From NCBI RefSeq assembly GCF_004348265.1, contig NZ_SMNT01000015.1, forward strand, positions 1 through 64,000: a stretch of DNA of 64,000 nucleotides. Reading direction: 5' to 3'. Source of the DNA: Methylobacterium segetis (lineage in GTDB: Bacteria; Pseudomonadota; Alphaproteobacteria; Rhizobiales; Beijerinckiaceae). The notes below the pieces were generated by a model. It worked only from the letters and a program-made list of their open reading frames with translations. It was not told the origin of the DNA and ran no database searches. Positions 16,655 to 26,309 of the stretch are shown here, in pieces. The stretch's first letter is position 1, and every line of letters begins with the position of its first letter. Position numbers and translations under genes: made by a program.

Positions 16655-18412
16655 TCACCGCATTTCGCTCGGCGCGGTGACACCCAGGATGGCGAGACCG
16701 GAGGCGAGAACGCCTCGGACGGCCTCGACGAGGGCCAACCTCGCCCGTGTGGACTTTCGGTCGGTTGGATTAACAAACCGTAATTGCGGCAAGTCTTTGC
16801 CCTTGTTCCAGAAACTATGAAGCGAACTTGCGACTTCGTAGAGATGGAAGGCGATCCGGTGCGGCTCGTGGGCCATGGCGGCTGATTCGAGCACCCGCGG
16901 AACTTGCGCGACGAGGCGCATCATCTCCCCCTCCCCGGCATCGGCAAGGATCGAAAGATCCGCCTGCGCAAGGGCTTGCGCCGACAGATCCTCGTCCGGC
17001 ATCGCCTCGCGCGCCTGCCGGAAAACCGAGTGGCAGCGGGCATGGGCGTACTGCACGTAGAAAACGGGATTGTCCTTGGATTGCTCCACGACCTTGGCGA
17101 GGTCGAAATCGAGCGTCGCGTCGTTCTTGCGGTAGAGCATCATGAAGCGGATCGCGTCGCGCCCGACCTCGTCGATCACCTCCCGCAGGGTGATGAACTC
17201 GCCCGCCCGCTTGGACATCTTCACGGGCTCGCCCGCCCGCAGCAGCCGCACCAGCTGGCAGAGCTTCACGTCGAGGCTCGCCTCCCCGCCCGTGACCGCC
17301 GTCACCGCCGCCTGCATGCGCTTGACGTAGCCGCCGTGGTCGGCGCCGAGCACGTCGATCATGTCGGTGGCGCCGCGCAGGAACTTGTCCCGGTGATAGG
17401 CGATGTCGGAGGCGAAGTAGGTGAAGGAGCCGTCCGACTTGAGGAGCGGCCGGTCGGTGTCGTCGCCGAACTCCCGGGTGCGGAACAGGGTCTGCTCCCG
17501 GTCCTCCCAATCCTCCGGCACCTGCCCCTTCGGCGGCGGCAGGCGGCCCTCGTAGACGAGGCCGCGGGCGCGCAGGTCGGCGAGCAGCGCCGAGACCGAC
17601 CCCGCCCCCTCGCCGTGAAGCGTCCGCTCGGAGAAGAACACGTCGTGGTGGATGCCGATCGCGGCGAGGTCCGCCCGGATCATGTCCATCATCATGGCGA
17701 TCGCGGTCTCGCGGACGAGGGGCAGCCATTCCGCCTCGGGCTTGCTGAGCAGTGCGCGTCCGTGCTCGCGCGCGAGCGCCGCGCCGACAGGCTTGAGGTA
17801 GTCGCCCGGGTAGAGCCCTTCGGGCACCGGGCCCACCTCCTCGCCGAGCGCCTCGCGGTAGCGCAGGAAGGCGGAGCGGGCGAGCACGTCGACCTGCGCG
17901 CCTGCGTCGTTGATGTAGTACTCGCGCGTGACGTCGCGGCCGGCCGCCACGAGGAGGTTCGCGAGCGCGTCGCCGAACACCGCGCCGCGACCGTGCCCGA
18001 CATGCATCGGTCCGGTGGGGTTGGCCGAGACGTACTCGATGTTGACCTTGCCGCCCGGCAACTCGGCGCGCACGTACCTCTCCGGGGCGGCCAGCACGGA
18101 CCGCACCACGTCGTGGAAGACGGACGGGTCGAGGCGCAGGTTGATGAAGCCGGGGCCCGCCACCCCGGCCTCGACGACGCGCGGATCCGAGCGTAGCTCG
18201 GCCGCCAGCGCCTCGCCGAGCGCCTTCGGGTTCGTCCGCGCCTCCTTGGCGAGCACGAGGGCGGCGTTGGTGGCGAGGTCGCCGTGGCTCGGGTCCCGCG
18301 GCGGCTCGACGACGACGCGCGAGAGGTCGAGACCCGCCGGGAGCTGCCCGGCGCGGGTGAGGCTCTCGAGGGCCTCGCGCACCCGCGCCTCGAAGATCGC
18401 AAAGATGTTCAT
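16655..18412 (-). CDS. argS: Arginyl-tRNA synthetase
   Basis: A class I synthetase that charges tRNA-Arg, 585 residues from ATG 18412 ([15 protein letters not shown]). It has the N-terminal additional domain, the HIGH variant [18 protein letters not shown] preceded by [11 protein letters not shown], and the C-terminal DALR anticodon domain ending near [17 protein letters not shown] is a complete KMSK loop. The upstream 25 in-frame residues are not family-like. Confidence 0.97.
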   Translation of the reverse strand: MNIFAIFEARVREALESLTRAGQLPAGLDLSRVVVEPPRDPSHGDLATNAALVLAKEARTNPKALGEALAAELRSDPRVVEAGVAGPGFINLRLDPSVFHDVVRSVLAAPERYVRAELPGGKVNIEYVSANPTGPMHVGHGRGAVFGDALANLLVAAGRDVTREYYINDAGAQVDVLARSAFLRYREALGEEVGPVPEGLYPGDYLKPVGAALAREHGRALLSKPEAEWLPLVRETAIAMMMDMIRADLAAIGIHHDVFFSERTLHGEGAGSVSALLADLRARGLVYEGRLPPPKGQVPEDWEDREQTLFRTREFGDDTDRPLLKSDGSFTYFASDIAYHRDKFLRGATDMIDVLGADHGGYVKRMQAAVTAVTGGEASLDVKLCQLVRLLRAGEPVKMSKRAGEFITLREVIDEVGRDAIRFMMLYRKNDATLDFDLAKVVEQSKDNPVFYVQYAHARCHSVFRQAREAMPDEDLSAQALAQADLSILADAGEGEMMRLVAQVPRVLESAAMAHEPHRIAFHLYEVASSLHSFWNKGKDLPQLRFVNPTDRKSTRARLALVEAVRGVLASGLAILGVTAPSEMR

Positions 18413-18516
18413 GTCTCGAAACGCCCGCTCGCGCGGCCGCGGTGTCGGGGACGCCGCGGCCGAAGGTTCAGGCCGGCCGCATAGCAAGGGGGGCGGGTGG
18501 TGTCACGGACGGGGGC

Positions 18517-18957
18517 TCACATCCACCCCGCGAGTTCCGCCCGCATCCCATCCGGCAGCGGCACCGGCCGGCGGGTCTCGCGATCAACGTAGACGTGCAC
18601 GAAATGTCCCTGCGCCGAGGCGCGCTCCTCGTCCTCGCGGAAGAGCGCGATCTCGTAGCGCACGCTGGAGCGGCCGAGATGGGCGACCCGCAGGCCCGCC
18701 GTGATCCGGTCGGGGAAGGCGACGCCCGAGAAGTAGCGGCAGCCCGTCTCGACCACGAGGCCGATGACGGGGCTGTTCGCGATGTCGAGCACGCCGGCCT
18801 CGATCAGGCAGCCGTTCACCGCCGTGTCGAAGAAGGCGTAATAGACGACATTGTTGACGTGCCCGTAGACGTCGTTGTCGCCCCAGCGCGTTCCGAGGGC
18901 GATCCGGCGGCGATAGGCGTCCCGGGTCTCGGGCGCGGGGCGTGCGGGCTCGCCCAT
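18517..18957 (-). CDS. Acyl-CoA thioesterase (4HBT hotdog family)
   Basis: A 146-residue hotdog-fold thioesterase. The family signature [21 protein letters not shown] includes the conserved Asp and the HVNN motif. The ATG at 18957 starts 2 bp after the dgt stop, so the pair is likely co-translated. The substrate is unknown; the 4-hydroxybenzoyl-CoA thioesterase/YbgC group acts on varied acyl-CoAs. Confidence 0.88.
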   Translation of the reverse strand: MGEPARPAPETRDAYRRRIALGTRWGDNDVYGHVNNVVYYAFFDTAVNGCLIEAGVLDIANSPVIGLVVETGCRYFSGVAFPDRITAGLRVAHLGRSSVRYEIALFREDEERASAQGHFVHVYVDRETRRPVPLPDGMRAELAGWM

Positions 18958-18959
18958 CC

Positions 18960-20207
18960 TCACGGCTCCGCCAGCGGCAGGCCGAGGCTCTCCGGGCTCC
19001 AGTGCAGGTCCGGCGTTTCCGGGAAGAGCTTCCGGTGGGCGAGCACCGCGTAGGTGTCGGTCATGCCGGCGATGTAGTCGGCGATCCGGCGGCGCACCCG
19101 CCCCTCCTCCGCTCCCGCGAGACCCGCGCTCCACTCCTCGGGCATGCGGGCGGGGTCGGCGCAGAAGGCCGCGAACAGGTCGGCGACGATCTGCGCGGCG
19201 CGGGCGCGTACCGCCATCACGCCGGGATGCCGGTACATGCGCGCGTAGAGGAAGCGCTTGATGGCGGCGTCGGCCTCGGCGATCGGCTCCGAGAAGGCGA
19301 TGACGGACGCGCCCGCGCCCCGGATGTCGGCGACGCTCGCGGGGGCGAGGGCCTCCAGGCGGCGTCCGCTCTCCGCGATGACGTCCTCGACGAAGCGCGT
19401 GATGACGCGGCGGGCGAGTTCGTGCACGCGCCGCGAGGTTTCGAGCCCCGGGTGCAAGCGCTCGATCTCGTCGAGAAGACCCTTCAGGAAGGGCACCTCG
19501 GCGAGGTCGGCGAGGTCGAACAGGCCGGCGCGAAGGCCGTCGTCGAGGTCGTGGCTGTCGTAGGCGATGTCGTCGGCCAGCGCGGCGCCCTGCGCTTCCG
19601 GCCCGGCGAAGCGCGACAGCTCCAGGTCGTTGACGGAATTGTACTCGAGGATCGCGGCCGGGATGCCGGCGGCGGCGTAGCGCGGGGTCGGGCGGCCGTC
19701 CGGAGTCAGCAGCGGGCCGTTGTGCTTGACGAGGCCCTCCAGCGTCTCCCAGGCGAGGTTCAGGCCGTCGAAGCCCGCGTAGCGCCGCTCCAGCCGCGTC
19801 ACGATGCGCAGGGCCTGGGCATTGTGATCGAAGCCGCCGTGCTCGGCCATGCAGGCGTCGAGGGCGTCCTCGCCCGTGTGGCCGAAGCAGGTGTGGCCGA
19901 GGTCGTGCGAGAGGGCCAAAGCCTCCGCCAGATCCTCGTCGAGGCCGAGCGCGCGGGCGAGAGCCCGGGCGATCTGGCTCACCTCCAGGGTGTGCGTGAG
20001 CCGGGTGCGGTAATGGTCGCCCTCGTGGTGCACGAAGACCTGCGTCTTGTGCTTCAGGCGCCGGAAGGCGGTGGAGTGGACGATGCGGTCCCGGTCGCGC
20101 TGGAAATCGCTGCGGGTCGGCGAGGCGGCTTCCGCGATCAGGCGGCCCCGGCACGCGGCCGGGTCCGTGGCGTAGGGCGCGCGCCAGCGCTCTCCGTTCT
20201 GCCGCAA
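18960..20207 (-). CDS. dgt: Deoxyguanosinetriphosphate triphosphohydrolase-like protein
   Basis: A 415-residue HD-domain dNTP triphosphohydrolase that cleaves dNTPs to deoxynucleoside and triphosphate. It shows [41 protein letters not shown], and the metal-binding HD pair in [18 protein letters not shown]. Length fits the type 2 (alphaproteobacterial) group. It is divergent from erpA, a common arrangement in this class. Confidence 0.93.
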   Translation of the reverse strand: MRQNGERWRAPYATDPAACRGRLIAEAASPTRSDFQRDRDRIVHSTAFRRLKHKTQVFVHHEGDHYRTRLTHTLEVSQIARALARALGLDEDLAEALALSHDLGHTCFGHTGEDALDACMAEHGGFDHNAQALRIVTRLERRYAGFDGLNLAWETLEGLVKHNGPLLTPDGRPTPRYAAAGIPAAILEYNSVNDLELSRFAGPEAQGAALADDIAYDSHDLDDGLRAGLFDLADLAEVPFLKGLLDEIERLHPGLETSRRVHELARRVITRFVEDVIAESGRRLEALAPASVADIRGAGASVIAFSEPIAEADAAIKRFLYARMYRHPGVMAVRARAAQIVADLFAAFCADPARMPEEWSAGLAGAEEGRVRRRIADYIAGMTDTYAVLAHRKLFPETPDLHWSPESLGLPLAEP

Positions 20208-20369
20208 GGCCGCTCCTCAAACATCCGGGATCCGGCCGGCCGCGTTGCGGCGACGGGATCATGCCCATATCTTGTGGCCGGGCGCCCGTCTGGCAATCCG
20301 CTGCCGCCCGTGTCCCCAGGCGATCCGGGCCGAGACGTCCGGGCGTCGCCACGAGATTCGCGAGCAACC

Positions 20370-20696
20370 ATGGCCGAGATCACCCTGACGCCCCGCGCCG
20401 CCAAGCGCATCAACGAGATCATGGGCGCCGAGCCTCCCGGCTCGTCGCTGCGCATCAGCGTGAATGGCGGCGGCTGCTCCGGCTTCTCCTACGCCTTCGA
20501 CGTGGCCCAGGGCCGAGAGACCGATGACATCGTGATCGAGCGGGACGGCGCGACCGTGCTCGTCGATGCGGTGTCGCTCGAGTACATGGCGGGCTCGACC
20601 ATCGACTTCGTCAACGATCTGATCGGCCAGTCCTTCAAGATCGAGAATCCGCAGGCGACCGCCTCCTGCGGCTGCGGCACCTCCTTCTCGCTCTGA
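20370..20696 (+). CDS. erpA: Iron-sulfur cluster insertion protein ErpA
   Basis: A 108-residue A-type Fe-S carrier. The three cluster-binding cysteines are present: C36 in [10 protein letters not shown], and C100 and C102 in SCGCG near the C-terminus. The N-terminus [11 protein letters not shown] is typical. ATG 20370 is chosen since upstream in-frame sequence belongs to the divergent dgt region. ErpA versus IscA is decided by similarity to dgt-linked erpA in relatives. Confidence 0.92.
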   Translation: MAEITLTPRAAKRINEIMGAEPPGSSLRISVNGGGCSGFSYAFDVAQGRETDDIVIERDGATVLVDAVSLEYMAGSTIDFVNDLIGQSFKIENPQATASCGCGTSFSL

Positions 20697-20858
20697 TCGT
20701 CGTTGCGCCGGAACGACAGGTGACGGCGGGCCATCCGTCCGCAGCGGGCGCGGCGTCGGGCCCCGAGTGCCTCGCCCGGCATTCTGCGGCACGGATGCGC
20801 CTCGACGTTTTCCACAAGCCTTGAGACCCGCGCCTCCGTCAGCGATCCGGACAAGCCC

Positions 20859-22775
20859 ATGACCCACGTGACAGGCCGCGCCCGCCTCGGCCGGGCCGCC
20901 CGCGCCTCCGTCTGCGCCCTCGCCCTCCTCTCCCCCGCGCCGCTCGTCGTCCCGCAGGCGGCATGGGCGCAGGAGGCCGCCTCCGCCGTCCAGGACGTGA
21001 CGCTGCAGGACGTCGTCCTGCCGTTCGGGTCCACGGTGCTGACGATGCCGCGCATCACGGTGAGCGGCACCCGGCTCTCGAAGGACGATCTCCTGGCGAT
21101 CCTGAAGGCCGATTCGCCCGAGCCCTGGGCCACGCGCCTCGCCCGCCTCGATGCGGCGAGCCTGACGATACCGGAATTGCGCTCGGTCCATGCGGGGCCC
21201 GGGGCCTCGCGCCAGACCGTTGTCTACCGCGACGTCGCGGCCCGCGACGTGCGGGCGGGCAAGGCGGCCGAACTCTCGGCGGCCGGCGCAGCCGTGACGG
21301 TCGCGGGCGGCCCCGAGACGGGCTCGGGCACCTACGGCCGCATCGGTGCCACCGACATCGACCTCGCCGCCCTGGCCCGGCTCTACGCCGTCGCGGGCGA
21401 CGGCAAGGGGCCGGTGCAGCGGGTCTACGCGTCCGTCTCTATCGCCGACGTGGTCTACACCGACGATCGCGGCACCACCGTGAAGCTCGCCCGCGTCGAG
21501 GGGCGCGACCTCGGCGGCCGCCAGATTCCCGGCGGCTGGACCGGCGCCCTCGACGCCTTCGCGGGGCTCGACCTCGACAAGGCGAGCCCGGCGGACCGCG
21601 CCAGGGTCACGGCGGCGGCCGCCGACCTCGTCGAGGCCGTCTCGGTCGGCGGCTTGGAGGCGCGCGGGCTCAGCATCAGCGAGAGCAAGTCTGCGGAGCC
21701 CCTCCTCCTCGAGATCGGCCGCATGGCCTATGCGGGCCAGGGTCCCGAGGCGGGGATGAACCTCGAGGACCTCGCCTTCGCGCAGAAGGGCGTGCGCTCG
21801 CGCGTCGGCAAGCTCACCCTCACCGGCTTCTCTCTGGCGCCGACGGTCGAGGCCCTGCGCCGTCTCTCGGACCCGAAGGCCGAGGCCACGGACGACGCCT
21901 TGCGCCGCCTCACCCCGGTGATCGGCACGCTCGCGATGCAGGACATCAGCCTCGACCTGCCCCCCGAGGCCGGCAAGGCCGCACCCGCTCCCGCCCCCAA
22001 GGCGCCGGCCCGCGATTCCGCGGGCGATCCCTTCGAGAACGCGGCGCGCCAAGCGCTCGGAGCGAAGCCCCCGACGGTCAAGTCCGCACCGGCCGAGACG
22101 CCGCTCCACGTGGGCCTGCGCAACGCCGCCATCACCTTCGGGCCGCCACGGGACGGGGTGCCGACCGCGAGCCGCCTCAGCCTGACCGGCCTGACGCTTC
22201 CGGCCTCGACGGTGGCCGGCGTGCCCGGGCTCGGCTCGCTCACGGCCTACGGCTACCAGGATCTCGACCTCAACGTCGTCGCCGATACGGCCTGGGACGA
22301 GGGTCGGCGGGAGCTCTCCGTGCGCGAGGTCTCGGTCTCGGGCAAGGACATGGGCACGCTGCGCCTCACGGGCACGCTCGGCGGGATCGGGCCGGAGATC
22401 TTCGATCCGGACGCGGGCGTCTCGGGCCTCGCCATGCTCTCCGCCACCGCCAAGGCGCTCGATCTCACGATCGAGAATACGGGCCTGTTCGAGCGCTTCA
22501 TCAACGCCCAGTCGAAGGTGCTGAGCCTCAAGCCCGACGAGCTGCGCCAGGAATACGTGACCGCCAGCGTGCTCGGCGTGCCCGTCATCCTCGGCAACTC
22601 GCCGGCCGCCAAGGCGATCGGTGCCGCGATGGGCCAGTTCGTGACGAAGCCCGGCCGTCTCTCGGTGACCGCCAAGGCGAAGGACGGCACGGGCGTGGGG
22701 GTGGCCGATTTCAGCACGGCCGGTTCCCCCGGCGCGGTGCTCGACAAGCTCGACGTCGACGCCAGGGCGAACTGA
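20859..22775 (+). CDS. Large secreted protein of unknown function
   Basis: A 638-residue product with a Sec signal peptide (cleavage likely after PQAAWA, about residue 38). The mature part alternates beta-like stretches with repeated themes of the type 'DISLDLP', 'GLTLPAS' and 'DLTIENTGLFERFI', interrupted by an Ala/Pro/Lys-rich linker near 370-390. No cysteine is visible in the mature part. I do not recognise a family; the texture suggests a periplasmic or outer-membrane-associated beta-rich protein, possibly AsmA-like, but that is a guess. It is transcribed alone, 162 bp after erpA, and is convergent with an ABC importer. Confidence 0.7.
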   Translation: MTHVTGRARLGRAARASVCALALLSPAPLVVPQAAWAQEAASAVQDVTLQDVVLPFGSTVLTMPRITVSGTRLSKDDLLAILKADSPEPWATRLARLDAASLTIPELRSVHAGPGASRQTVVYRDVAARDVRAGKAAELSAAGAAVTVAGGPETGSGTYGRIGATDIDLAALARLYAVAGDGKGPVQRVYASVSIADVVYTDDRGTTVKLARVEGRDLGGRQIPGGWTGALDAFAGLDLDKASPADRARVTAAAADLVEAVSVGGLEARGLSISESKSAEPLLLEIGRMAYAGQGPEAGMNLEDLAFAQKGVRSRVGKLTLTGFSLAPTVEALRRLSDPKAEATDDALRRLTPVIGTLAMQDISLDLPPEAGKAAPAPAPKAPARDSAGDPFENAARQALGAKPPTVKSAPAETPLHVGLRNAAITFGPPRDGVPTASRLSLTGLTLPASTVAGVPGLGSLTAYGYQDLDLNVVADTAWDEGRRELSVREVSVSGKDMGTLRLTGTLGGIGPEIFDPDAGVSGLAMLSATAKALDLTIENTGLFERFINAQSKVLSLKPDELRQEYVTASVLGVPVILGNSPAAKAIGAAMGQFVTKPGRLSVTAKAKDGTGVGVADFSTAGSPGAVLDKLDVDARAN

Positions 22776-22781
22776 GAAACC

Positions 22782-23546
22782 TCAATCCGCGATCACACCG
22801 GGATAGCGCGCGGCGAGATCGCGCCGCGTCGCCTCGACGAAGGCGCGTCGGCGCTCCGGCCGGGGCAGCGTGAGGGGCACAGCGGCGATCAGGCTCGCGG
22901 GCCGCGGCGAGAGCAGGAGCAGCCGGTCGGCGATCTCAAGCGCCTCCGCCACGTTGTGCGTGACCATCAGCACGCTCATGCCGAGCCGGTCGACCGTGTC
23001 GACGACGAGCCCGCGCAAGGAGGCGGCCGCCGCATCGTCGAGGGAGACGAAGGGCTCGTCGAGGATGAGGAGGCGCGGATCGTCGGCGAGCGCGCGGGCG
23101 AGCGCCACCCGCCGCTGCATGCCGAGCGACAGGGCTCCGGGGTAGCGCCCGCGCCAGGGGGTGAGGGCGAGATGCTCGAACAGGGCGTCGAGATCGCGCC
23201 CGCGCCGCTCCCGCGGCAGGGCGAGGCGGACGTTCTGCTCCACCGTCCGCCACGGCAGGAGGCGGGGATCCTGGAACACCATGCCGATCCCGGCGGAATC
23301 CTTGCGGGGATCGGGCCTGACCTCGCCCTCGTAGTCCCGGTCGAGCCCGAGCAGGATGCGCAGGGTGGTGGTCTTGCCCGCGCCCGAGGGGCCGATCAGG
23401 CAGACCACCTCGCCGGGCGCGATCGCGAAGGCGAGGTCGCGCACCGCCTCCACCGGCTCGTTGCGGGCGGAGCGATAGACCTTGCGCGCGATCCGCGCGG
23501 CGAGGACCGGGCCGGTGGCCTCAGCGCCAGCGTCGGACATGCGCAT
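22782..23546 (-). CDS. ABC importer ATP-binding protein (nitrate/sulfonate/taurine type)
   Basis: A 254-residue ATPase. Walker A is GPSGAGKTT, the Q-loop lies in MVFQDPRLLPW, the signature reads LSLGMQRRVALARAL, Walker B is LLILDEPF, and the H-loop is VTHN. The signature has LSLGM instead of LSGGQ, as in SsuB/TauB-type proteins. The start (23546 or 23540) overlaps the permease 3' end by about 20 bp, so translation is coupled. Confidence 0.9.
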   Translation of the reverse strand: MRMSDAGAEATGPVLAARIARKVYRSARNEPVEAVRDLAFAIAPGEVVCLIGPSGAGKTTTLRILLGLDRDYEGEVRPDPRKDSAGIGMVFQDPRLLPWRTVEQNVRLALPRERRGRDLDALFEHLALTPWRGRYPGALSLGMQRRVALARALADDPRLLILDEPFVSLDDAAAASLRGLVVDTVDRLGMSVLMVTHNVAEALEIADRLLLLSPRPASLIAAVPLTLPRPERRRAFVEATRRDLAARYPGVIAD

Positions 23547-24255
23547 CGAGGGGCTGCAGGACGAGGGTGTCGATGGCGAGCATCACCGTCATGAAGACGA
23601 GGCTGTAGCCGATGACCGCGGTGACGTCGAAGAGCTGGAAATAGTAGTTGATCGCGAAGCCGACCCCGTTCGGCCGGCCGATCAGCTCGACCACGAGCAC
23701 GATCTTCCACGCGAGCGAGATGCCGGAGCGCGCGGCCGCCACCGCGAAGGGCTGGAGTTGCGGCACCAGCACGTGGGCGATCCAAGTGCGCCGGTCGAAC
23801 CGGTAGGTGCGGGCCATCTCCTCGAGGCCCGGATCGAGGCCGCGGGCCCCCTCCCGCATGATCACGGCGACGTTCGGGAGCTTGTTCAGCGCCACCGCGA
23901 CGATCGCCGCGGTCTCGGTGAGCCCGAGCCAGACATAGGCGAGCACCGTGATGACGAGGGCCGGCGTGTTGAGCACCACGAGGAGCGGCGTGTCGAGGGT
24001 GCGGTCCGCGAGCTTCGAGCGGCCGAGCAGCACGCCGAGCACCAGCCCGAGGCTCATGGCGATCACGAAGGAGACGGCGACCCGCGCCAGCGTCACGCCG
24101 ACGTTGAAGAGCATGCCGCCGGTCTGGATCTCGCGCAGGACGAAGGCTGCGACCGCGCTCGGCGCCGGCAGGGTCCGCGCGTCGGCGAGGGCCGCCGCGA
24201 GCTGCCAGAGGGCGAGCAGGATCAGCAGCGAGGCGAGGCGCGCGGCGAGGGCCAT
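23521..24255 (-). CDS. ABC importer permease (nitrate/sulfonate/taurine type)
   Basis: A 244-residue inner-membrane permease with about six TM helices. The cytoplasmic EAA-like loop is visible as EEMARTYRFDRRTWIAHVLVPQ, followed by AAARSGISLAWKIVLVVEL. It sits between the substrate-binding protein and the ATPase genes. Substrate is unknown; the subfamily handles sulfonates, nitrate, taurine or thiamine precursors. Confidence 0.9.
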   Translation of the reverse strand: MALAARLASLLILLALWQLAAALADARTLPAPSAVAAFVLREIQTGGMLFNVGVTLARVAVSFVIAMSLGLVLGVLLGRSKLADRTLDTPLLVVLNTPALVITVLAYVWLGLTETAAIVAVALNKLPNVAVIMREGARGLDPGLEEMARTYRFDRRTWIAHVLVPQLQPFAVAAARSGISLAWKIVLVVELIGRPNGVGFAINYYFQLFDVTAVIGYSLVFMTVMLAIDTLVLQPLDAHVRRWR

Positions 24256-24284
24256 GAGGCGGTTCGTCAGGAACGGGCCGAGCC

Positions 24285-24304
24285 CCCTCTCCCGCGCGGG
24301 AGAG
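24285..24304. repeat. REP-like palindrome, single copy
   Basis: CCCTCTCCCGCGCGGGAGAG, a member of the palindromic repeat family found elsewhere in this window (42603, 47617, 56534). The flanking GCGGGTG and CCCTCACCC further match the extended element. It lies between the binding-protein and permease genes and may attenuate transcription between them. Confidence 0.6.
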
Positions 24305-24339
24305 AGCGGGTGCGGCAGCCTCGGACGGACACGGATCCC

Positions 24340-25332
24340 TCACCCATTGCGGGCGCCGTCGAGGTAGAGGTCCGGCGGCAGGGCCTTGGCATCGCCGACG
24401 AGGCGCTCGCCGCCGAGGCGTGCCAGCGTCGCGTAGATGGTCTCGGCGTCGCTGCGCTCGGTCGCGAGCGGCCGGCGCGGCGTGCCGGCCAGGAAGTTGC
24501 GCTTGAGGGCCTCGAAGGTCGCGTCGTCCTCCGCCGCCATCAGCGGCCGCACCAGGGCCCAGGCGGCGGCATCGCTCGCGAGCACCTCCTTGGCCGCGGC
24601 GGAGGCGCGGGCGAAGCCCTCGACGGCGGCGAGCTTCGCCCGCACCGTCTCGCCCTCGAACAGGTAGCCGATCAGCGCCACCGGTCCCTTGGCGCCGAAG
24701 GCCCGCATGATGTCGTCGGCGCTGATCAGCCGGCGATAGCCCTTGGCTTCGAGCCGCGCGCAGTAGGTCCAGTAGAGCAGCGCCGCGTCCAGCTCGCGGG
24801 ATTCGAGCTTCTGCATCAGGAGCGGCGGCGCGCCGTAGGCGAGCTGGGACGCGGTCTCGAGGTCGAGGTTGCCCGCCTCGCGCGCCTGGGCGCGCAGCAG
24901 CACCCAGTTCTTGTCGAGGGCGCCGCCCGCCACGCCGAGGCGCTTGCCCGAGAGGTCCGCGATGCCCTTGATCGGGCTGTCGGGCGGGACCATCAGCGCG
25001 CCCTCGGTGGTCGAGTAGGGCACGAACTTGACGCCGCGCCCCTCGTTGCGCAGCCGCGCGGCCCAGATCAGGTCGCCGACGATCGTGTCGAGCTGGCGCC
25101 CCTGGAAGGCGATGCGCGCGGCGTCGTTTCCCGCGAGCTTGACCGTCTCCAGGGTGAAGCCGTTCGCCGCGTCGAGGCCGCGATCCTTGATGATGGCGGC
25201 CTCCCACGAGGCCGTGCCGAAGGGCAGCACCCCGATGCGGATGGTCTCGCCCGCGGCGCGGGCCGGCCTTGTGAGGATCGCGGGCAGGGGCCAGAGCGCC
25301 GCCGTCGCGAGCAATGCGCGCCGAGACAGCAT
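24340..25332 (-). CDS. ABC importer substrate-binding protein, Tat-type signal
   Basis: A 330-residue periplasmic binding protein of the SsuA/NMT1-like group. The N-terminus MLSRRALLATAALWPLPAI looks like a Tat signal (SRRALL) and is cleaved near PARA. Mature sequence has IRIGVLPFGTASWEAAIIKDRGLD, DTIVGDLIWAARLRNEG and LSGKRLGVAGG, the usual layout. ATG 25332 is preceded by GGGGAGAAGG. Ligand unknown. It heads an SBP-permease-ATPase operon divergent from the pterin dehydratase gene. Confidence 0.88.
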   Translation of the reverse strand: MLSRRALLATAALWPLPAILTRPARAAGETIRIGVLPFGTASWEAAIIKDRGLDAANGFTLETVKLAGNDAARIAFQGRQLDTIVGDLIWAARLRNEGRGVKFVPYSTTEGALMVPPDSPIKGIADLSGKRLGVAGGALDKNWVLLRAQAREAGNLDLETASQLAYGAPPLLMQKLESRELDAALLYWTYCARLEAKGYRRLISADDIMRAFGAKGPVALIGYLFEGETVRAKLAAVEGFARASAAAKEVLASDAAAWALVRPLMAAEDDATFEALKRNFLAGTPRRPLATERSDAETIYATLARLGGERLVGDAKALPPDLYLDGARNG

Positions 25333-25575
25333 GGCGCCTTCTCCCCGTGTCGTGCCGGAAATACCTGCCTCCGCGGAACGGATCGGCAATCCTGTTGGTC
25401 CAAGTCCTTACGGCCTCGCGAACCGCCCGTCCACAGGGGCCGCCTGAGTGCTTTTGACCGAGCCGCGAGGGCCCGGGAGCCGGGCTCCCGGCGCAGCGGG
25501 CGCCACTCCCGGCGGCGCCTCCCGCGACGTCCGTGGCGACACCCTTGCGCCGGCAGCCCTGCGGGCGCAGGTTCG

Positions 25576-25601
25576 CGCGGAGTTGGGCACGCGGAGTTGG
25601 G
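25576..25601 (+). repeat. Direct repeat upstream of the pterin dehydratase gene
   Basis: CGCGGAGTTGGG occurs twice (25576-25587 and 25590-25601), period 14 bp, starting 56 bp before the ATG. It could be a regulator site or a small local duplication. The rest of the 299-bp divergent region (25333-25631) holds only a GC-rich hairpin near 25485-25500. Confidence 0.35.
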
Positions 25602-25631
25602 ATAGTCGCGGGCAACGATGGGGAGGCGGCG

Positions 25632-26009
25632 ATGACCGAGCGGCGCGAAGGTGTTCTTGACGATGACGTGATCGCCGAGCGGCTGAAGGCCGAGCTGCCG
25701 CACTGGCGCTACGAGGACGGCTGGATCCGCCGGACCTACAAGACCGCGAGCTGGAAGAGCACGCTGATGGTCATCAACACGGTGGGCCACTTGGCGGAAG
25801 CCGCCTGGCATCATCCCGACCTCACGGCCTCCTACGCCTGGGTCGAGGTGCGGCTGATGAACCACGCCGCCAAGGGCGTGACCGAGAAGGACTTCGCCCT
25901 CGCCCGCAAGATCGAGGAGGTCGTGGCCTGGCAGCCCGGCGCCGAGGGGGGCGCCCTCGAGGGCACGCCCACGGACCAGCGCTTCGCCTACATCAAGTAC
26001 GATCACTGA
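25632..26009 (+). CDS. Pterin-4-alpha-carbinolamine dehydratase
   Basis: A 125-residue PCD/DCoH family enzyme that dehydrates 4a-hydroxytetrahydropterin. The active-site pattern is visible in EAAWHHPDLTASYAWVEVRL and MNHAAKGVTEKDFALA. ATG 25632 is supported by GGGGAGG about 5 nt upstream. A C-terminal tail after KIEEVVAW is longer than usual. No phenylalanine hydroxylase gene is near, so the physiological pterin substrate is uncertain. Confidence 0.88.
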   Translation: MTERREGVLDDDVIAERLKAELPHWRYEDGWIRRTYKTASWKSTLMVINTVGHLAEAAWHHPDLTASYAWVEVRLMNHAAKGVTEKDFALARKIEEVVAWQPGAEGGALEGTPTDQRFAYIKYDH

Positions 26010-26016
26010 GCCGGGT

Positions 26017-26238
26017 TCAGCCCGGCTCCTTCACCCGCCGGCACTCGGTCTTGAGGTAGGTCGTCTTGCCCACCTCCTCGCTGAGGTCGGTGCGGGCGAT
26101 GATCTCCTGCCAGCCGCTGGCGCAGCCGAGCTCGTTGGCGACCCGAACCTTCCGCACCTCGACCGCCTTGTCGTCCGTGCAGGATTCCTGGGGCAGGCCG
26201 CTCGCGCAGACCAGGACGACAGCGATGAAGGTGTTCAT
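26017..26238 (-). CDS. Small secreted Cys-containing protein, unknown
   Basis: A 73-residue protein with a short hydrophobic N-terminus (MNTFIAVVLVCASG) and cysteines at about 11, 20, 39 and 66, spaced so that disulfides could form in the periplasm. The segment LPQESCTDDKAVEVRKV is the most distinctive part. The signal is short, so export is uncertain. It is convergent with the pterin dehydratase (7-bp gap). Function unknown. Confidence 0.65.
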   Translation of the reverse strand: MNTFIAVVLVCASGLPQESCTDDKAVEVRKVRVANELGCASGWQEIIARTDLSEEVGKTTYLKTECRRVKEPG

Positions 26239-26309
26239 GCGGGGCCTCTCCTCCGTGCGGGCTCGCCGGGCGCGGGCTGCCTCCCATCATGGGGCGCGCC
26301 GCCCGGCCC

